Position numbers and translations under genes: made by a program. A stretch of 32,396 bases of DNA, taken from the NCBI GenBank assembly GCA_902492895.1, contig CABUNG010000029.1, positions 1 through 32,396 of the forward strand, written 5' to 3'. This document shows positions 31,734 through 32,396 of the stretch, one piece after another. The stretch comes from an uncultured Oscillospiraceae bacterium (GTDB taxonomy: Bacteria > Bacillota > Clostridia > Oscillospirales > Acutalibacteraceae). The notes below the pieces were generated by a model. It was not told the origin of the DNA and searched no databases. It was given only the letters and a program-made list of their open reading frames with translations. Numbering within the stretch: position 1 is the stretch's first letter; the number at the start of each line of letters is the position of its first letter.

Positions 31734-32396
31734 CTAAAGCTCCAGCATATCCCGGATCCGACGCTCCGCCAAAACGACCAGCGCCCCGGCATCCGCACAA
31801 TCGTCCACATACAGCGTATCGAGCGGCATCCGGCGGAACCAGGAAAGCTGCCGCTTCGCGTAGCGCCGCGTCTCTTGTTTGAGCCGTTCCACGGCATCTT
31901 CCAACGTGGTTTCCCCCCTGAAATACGGAGAAAGCTCCTTATAGCCGATAGCCTGCATGGCCGTGGCTGCGTTCGCGGACGCCAGCACACGCTCCGCTTC
32001 CTCCAGCAGCCCCTGTTCCAGCATCCGGTCTACACGGCGGCCGATCCGGTCATACAGGACCTGCCGGTCATGAAAATCCAATAGGATGCCGGCCGGCCGA
32101 TAACGGCTCCCCCCCTGTCGGGAGAGGCGGTTCTGTTCGGTGATCGTGCGGCCGGTGACGGCATACACTTCCAGAGCCCGGACGATGCGGCCGATATCGT
32201 TCGGATGCAGGCGGGCCGCCGTGTCGGGGTCGATTTGACGGAGTTCTTCGAGGAGCCGGGCGCCGCCTTCCTCCCCCGCCCGCTCCTTCAGCCGTGCTCG
32301 CAGAGCGGGATCTCCGCACTGATCCGGGAAAGTCAGATCTTTGGTGACCGCTTGGATGTACAGACCGGTTCCGCCGCAGAGAATCGGGAGACGTCC
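31734..32396 (-). CDS. miaA: tRNA dimethylallyltransferase, 5' end outside window
   Basis: The frame is open from the right edge of the window to the stop at 31734, giving about 220 residues that lack the N-terminal P-loop part. The sequence begins GRLPILCGGTGLYIQAV and continues with HPNDIGRIVRALEVYAVTG and TRRYAKRQLSWFRR, all characteristic of MiaA. The enzyme adds a dimethylallyl group to A37 of tRNAs reading UNN codons. It uses dimethylallyl diphosphate from the isoprenoid pathway. The shorter ORF starting at 32168 is only part of it. Confidence 0.95.
   Translation of the reverse strand, partial: GRLPILCGGTGLYIQAVTKDLTFPDQCGDPALRARLKERAGEEGGARLLEELRQIDPDTAARLHPNDIGRIVRALEVYAVTGRTITEQNRLSRQGGSRYRPAGILLDFHDRQVLYDRIGRRVDRMLEQGLLEEAERVLASANAATAMQAIGYKELSPYFRGETTLEDAVERLKQETRRYAKRQLSWFRRMPLDTLYVDDCADAGALVVLAERRIRDMLEL

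Overview
The window looks like a chromosomal segment of a GC-rich, endospore-forming Firmicute of the class Clostridia, possibly an Oscillospiraceae/Ruminococcaceae-type gut anaerobe. The evidence is a complete spoIIIAA-AH sporulation operon, bofA, a Gram-positive division cluster (sepF, ylmH, divIVA), a Tyr T-box leader and AGGAGG-type ribosome binding sites. The genus cannot be fixed from sequence alone. Almost every gene is on the minus strand, so the natural reading direction is right to left.

Right end (32396 to about 23400): the 3' part of miaA, a membrane-anchored HlyD-like adaptor, yggS, sepF, ylmH, divIVA, ileS, lspA and an rluD-type pseudouridine synthase, closed by a terminator at 23406. 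Next come a small predicted lipoprotein and the pair yaaL (DUF2508)-bofA, each with its own terminator. One plus-strand DUF1835/DUF3658 gene (20980-21810) sits between bofA and spoIIIAA. The spoIIIA operon (20846-15934) encodes the mother-cell half of the SpoIIIA-SpoIIQ channel.

Centre (15740 to 5088): a housekeeping run asp23, nusB, a TsaD-like M22 gene, xseA, xseB, ispA, a DUF212 gene, dxs, tlyA, nadK, argR, recN. This matches the Bacillus order spoIIIA-(accBC)-yqhY-nusB-(folD)-xseAB-ispA-dxs-tlyA-argR-recN, but accBC are missing, an M22-like gene occupies the folD position, and spoIVB-spo0A do not follow recN. tyrS comes next, with a textbook promoter and a T-box riboswitch whose specifier is UAC.

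Left end: between tyrS and a yerC-methyltransferase-hslO group is a visibly AT-richer plus-strand island (about 2470-3460). It encodes a barnase-family ribonuclease with all catalytic residues present and a barstar-family inhibitor. Upstream lies a perfect 16-bp palindrome containing GAACATATGTTC, the core of the Gram-positive LexA (SOS) box. The RNase ORF has a Cys/His-rich N-terminus resembling the tail of phage MuF head-morphogenesis domains, and a single-base frameshift appears to separate it from its 5' coding part. This cassette is the most unusual feature of the window. The far left end holds a tRNA-Val(UAC) with a consensus promoter.
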